Assembly: GCA_013361075.1 (NCBI GenBank)
Contig: JABWAJ010000371.1
Location: forward strand, 1 to 5,969
From: Saprospiraceae bacterium
GTDB lineage: Bacteria; Bacteroidota; Bacteroidia; Chitinophagales; Saprospiraceae
Direction of reading: 5' to 3'
Length of the DNA: 5,969 bases
Shown here: piece by piece, positions 5,418 to 5,969 of the stretch
Position numbering within the stretch: position 1 is the stretch's first letter
How the letters are laid out: each line of letters opens with the position of its first letter
Notes under the pieces: model-generated
What the model was told of the DNA's origin: nothing
The model's database searches: none
The model's input: only the letters and a program-made list of their open reading frames with translations
Position numbers and translations under genes: made by a program

Positions 5418-5969
5418 TCAGAAAAACAAAGAACCGCGGGCAGCGAAGTTATGCCAGGTTCTTTTGTCAATCAAATCGCCACTCTCCACATTGTAAATAT
5501 TGCCGCTGCTGAACTGGTAGCCCAGATCAAACATCAAGCCGGCATTGCGCAGGATATTGACCCGGAAGGCAATCGAAGGGTTGAAAAAAACACCATCGGT
5601 AATGCGGATATTATTGCTCAGCCCGCTGTCAAACTGCTCGTCATCTACACTGATGTTGTACCCGGCACTTAGCGCCAGTAAGGTAGCAAAACGGCCTTTG
5701 GGCGACTCCGATATTTTGAATTTAAAATCCGCTGTTATCGGGATGATCTGTTGATTGGGAAAAGTATTGCTGCTGGTTTGGTGGATGAACTGCACGCCTA
5801 CCCCGGCCTGCCAGCGGTCGCCAAAGCTTCGACCGACACTCATGCCAATCCCTGCCAGTGAATATTTGCCGCCGCCGATGTAGAAATTGAGCATGCCAAC
5901 GTATTTGTTCACATTAAAATGTTTGGCGGGTTCAACAGGGCGGGCTGCATTTTCCGGGTTGGGTGAATC
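5418..5969 (-). CDS. Outer-membrane beta-barrel-like protein, C-terminal part (start outside window)
   Basis: The frame is open from the right edge to the stop at 5418, giving 183 visible residues; a GTG at 5912 is in frame but is not taken as the start because coding continues upstream without a stop. The visible part shows alternating polar and hydrophobic strands with many Gly and aromatic residues: YSLAGIGMSVGRSFG, WQAGVGVQFIHQ, ITADFKFKIS, FATLLALSAGYNISV, FFNPSIAFRVNIL, AGLMFDLGYQFSSG. It ends in ARGSLFF, with a terminal Phe as expected for an outer-membrane barrel recognised by the BAM machinery. The first visible residues (about 1-19) are polar and Pro-rich, probably a linker before the barrel. 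It ends 6 bases before the sigma-factor start, so it is probably the upstream gene of the same transcript. No ligand or family name can be supported. Confidence 0.8.
   Translation of the reverse strand, partial: DSPNPENAARPVEPAKHFNVNKYVGMLNFYIGGGKYSLAGIGMSVGRSFGDRWQAGVGVQFIHQTSSNTFPNQQIIPITADFKFKISESPKGRFATLLALSAGYNISVDDEQFDSGLSNNIRITDGVFFNPSIAFRVNILRNAGLMFDLGYQFSSGNIYNVESGDLIDKRTWHNFAARGSLFF

Noticed and set aside
4920..5672. 250-codon plus-strand frame
   Set aside because: It is a shadow of the sigma-factor and beta-barrel genes, which show real domain signatures on the other strand.

Overview
The window looks like chromosomal DNA of a Bacteroidota bacterium, probably near the Saprospiraceae. 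The evidence is a moderate GC content, start codons with no clear Shine-Dalgarno sequence, a promoter-like TTTG/TTACTTTG pair, a DUF4349 lipoprotein, an ECF sigma factor paired with a one-TM 'W...L' type putative anti-sigma protein, and a large STAND NTPase with TPR repeats. The taxonomic call is an inference from gene style, not from a marker gene.

Layout. (1) Positions 1-1868, minus strand: one uninterrupted reading frame of 622 visible codons that runs off the left edge. It encodes a membrane-anchored STAND (NB-ARC-like) ATPase: two N-terminal membrane helices, a P-loop NTPase, a winged-helix-like region, then the first TPR repeats. (2) 1869-2163: a divergent intergenic region with a weak promoter candidate. 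(3) 2164-3006, plus strand: a DUF4349 lipoprotein with a proline-rich linker, coiled coil and C-terminal membrane helix. (4) 3007-3196: an intergenic region with a perfect 14-bp inverted repeat around a 42-nt AT-rich centre. (5) 3197-4128, plus strand: two genes joined by an ATGA overlap, a DinB-like putative metal-dependent protein and a small two-TM ion-channel-like protein with a non-canonical selectivity filter. (6) 4129-4236: a convergent intergenic region with two short hairpins and a repeat-like segment. (7) 4237-5969, minus strand: a tightly packed set of three genes, transcribed in the order outer-membrane beta-barrel-like protein (5' end outside the window), ECF sigma factor (6-nt gap), and membrane-anchored putative anti-sigma factor (ATGA overlap).

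How the genes may work together. The right-hand block looks like an envelope-sensing transcription unit: an outer-membrane protein made together with a sigma factor and its likely membrane-bound regulator. The DinB-like and channel-like genes are probably translationally coupled. The STAND protein is of a class used in signalling and, in some relatives, in phage defence or programmed cell death. No dedicated effector domain is visible in the part present here. No rRNA, tRNA, CRISPR array, transposase or integrase was found. The points most worth following are the membrane-anchored STAND protein, the odd filter of the small channel-like protein, the 70-bp inverted-repeat element and the unusual putative anti-sigma protein.
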